The notes beneath the pieces were generated by a model that did not search any database, was not told the DNA's origin, and saw only the letters and a list, made by a program, of their open reading frames with translations. The position numbers and the translations under genes are program-made. A DNA stretch of 5,366 nt from JAGBWK01 sp964490275 (GTDB lineage: Bacteria; Bacteroidota; Bacteroidia; Bacteroidales; Muribaculaceae), in contig CAZBBL010000139.1 of NCBI GenBank assembly GCA_964490275.1, forward strand, positions 1-5,366. The letters are read 5' to 3'. Each line of letters begins with the position of its first letter. The first letter of the stretch is position 1. Below are positions 5,354 through 5,366 of the stretch, piece after piece.

Positions 5354-5366
5354 CGATACAAGGCGG

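Overview
The window looks like chromosomal DNA from a Bacteroidota (Bacteroidales) bacterium. Three things point that way. The LptE, SecG and TPR-like proteins have the form known from this group. The candidate promoters resemble the Bacteroidota -33 TTG / -7 TAnnTTTG type. Starts mostly lack Shine-Dalgarno sequences. A Muribaculaceae or Porphyromonadaceae-like gut member is my guess; the sequence alone does not fix the family. All six genes are on the + strand and there is no sign of a mobile element, CRISPR array, tRNA or rRNA.

Layout. Positions 1-77 are a short leader with a candidate promoter (TAnnTTTG match at 31-38). Four tightly coupled genes follow: a PlsC/hemolysin-type lysophospholipid acyltransferase (78-1058), a sigma-54 enhancer-binding protein without a receiver domain (1048-2295), the LPS-assembly lipoprotein LptE (2282-2812) and a TPR-like protein of unknown function (2813-3586). 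These genes overlap by 11 and 14 nt, or abut exactly, so they are almost certainly one transcript. secG (3602-4024) comes 15 nt later and may also have its own promoter, embedded in the AT-rich 3' end of the TPR-like gene. A strong hairpin with a T-rich tail (4061-4108) ends this unit. Directly behind it is a peptidase U32 family gene, TrhP/YegQ-like, whose best start is the ATG at 4109. That gene ends at 5353, and the last 13 bases hold nothing I can call.

How the genes fit together. The cluster is mainly an envelope-biogenesis unit: phospholipid or aminolipid acylation, the outer-membrane LPS-transport lipoprotein and a subunit of the Sec translocon. An RpoN-dependent activator sits in the middle, which suggests, but does not show, that it responds to or controls envelope functions. 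The U32 protein belongs to a tRNA-modification family and is probably a separate transcription unit.

I found no clearly new system. The points most worth a second look are the promoter embedded in a coding motif upstream of secG, the hairpin pressed against the U32 start, the unusually long linker in the sigma-54 activator, the repeat-rich tails on two membrane-associated proteins, and the uncharacterised TPR-like protein between lptE and secG.
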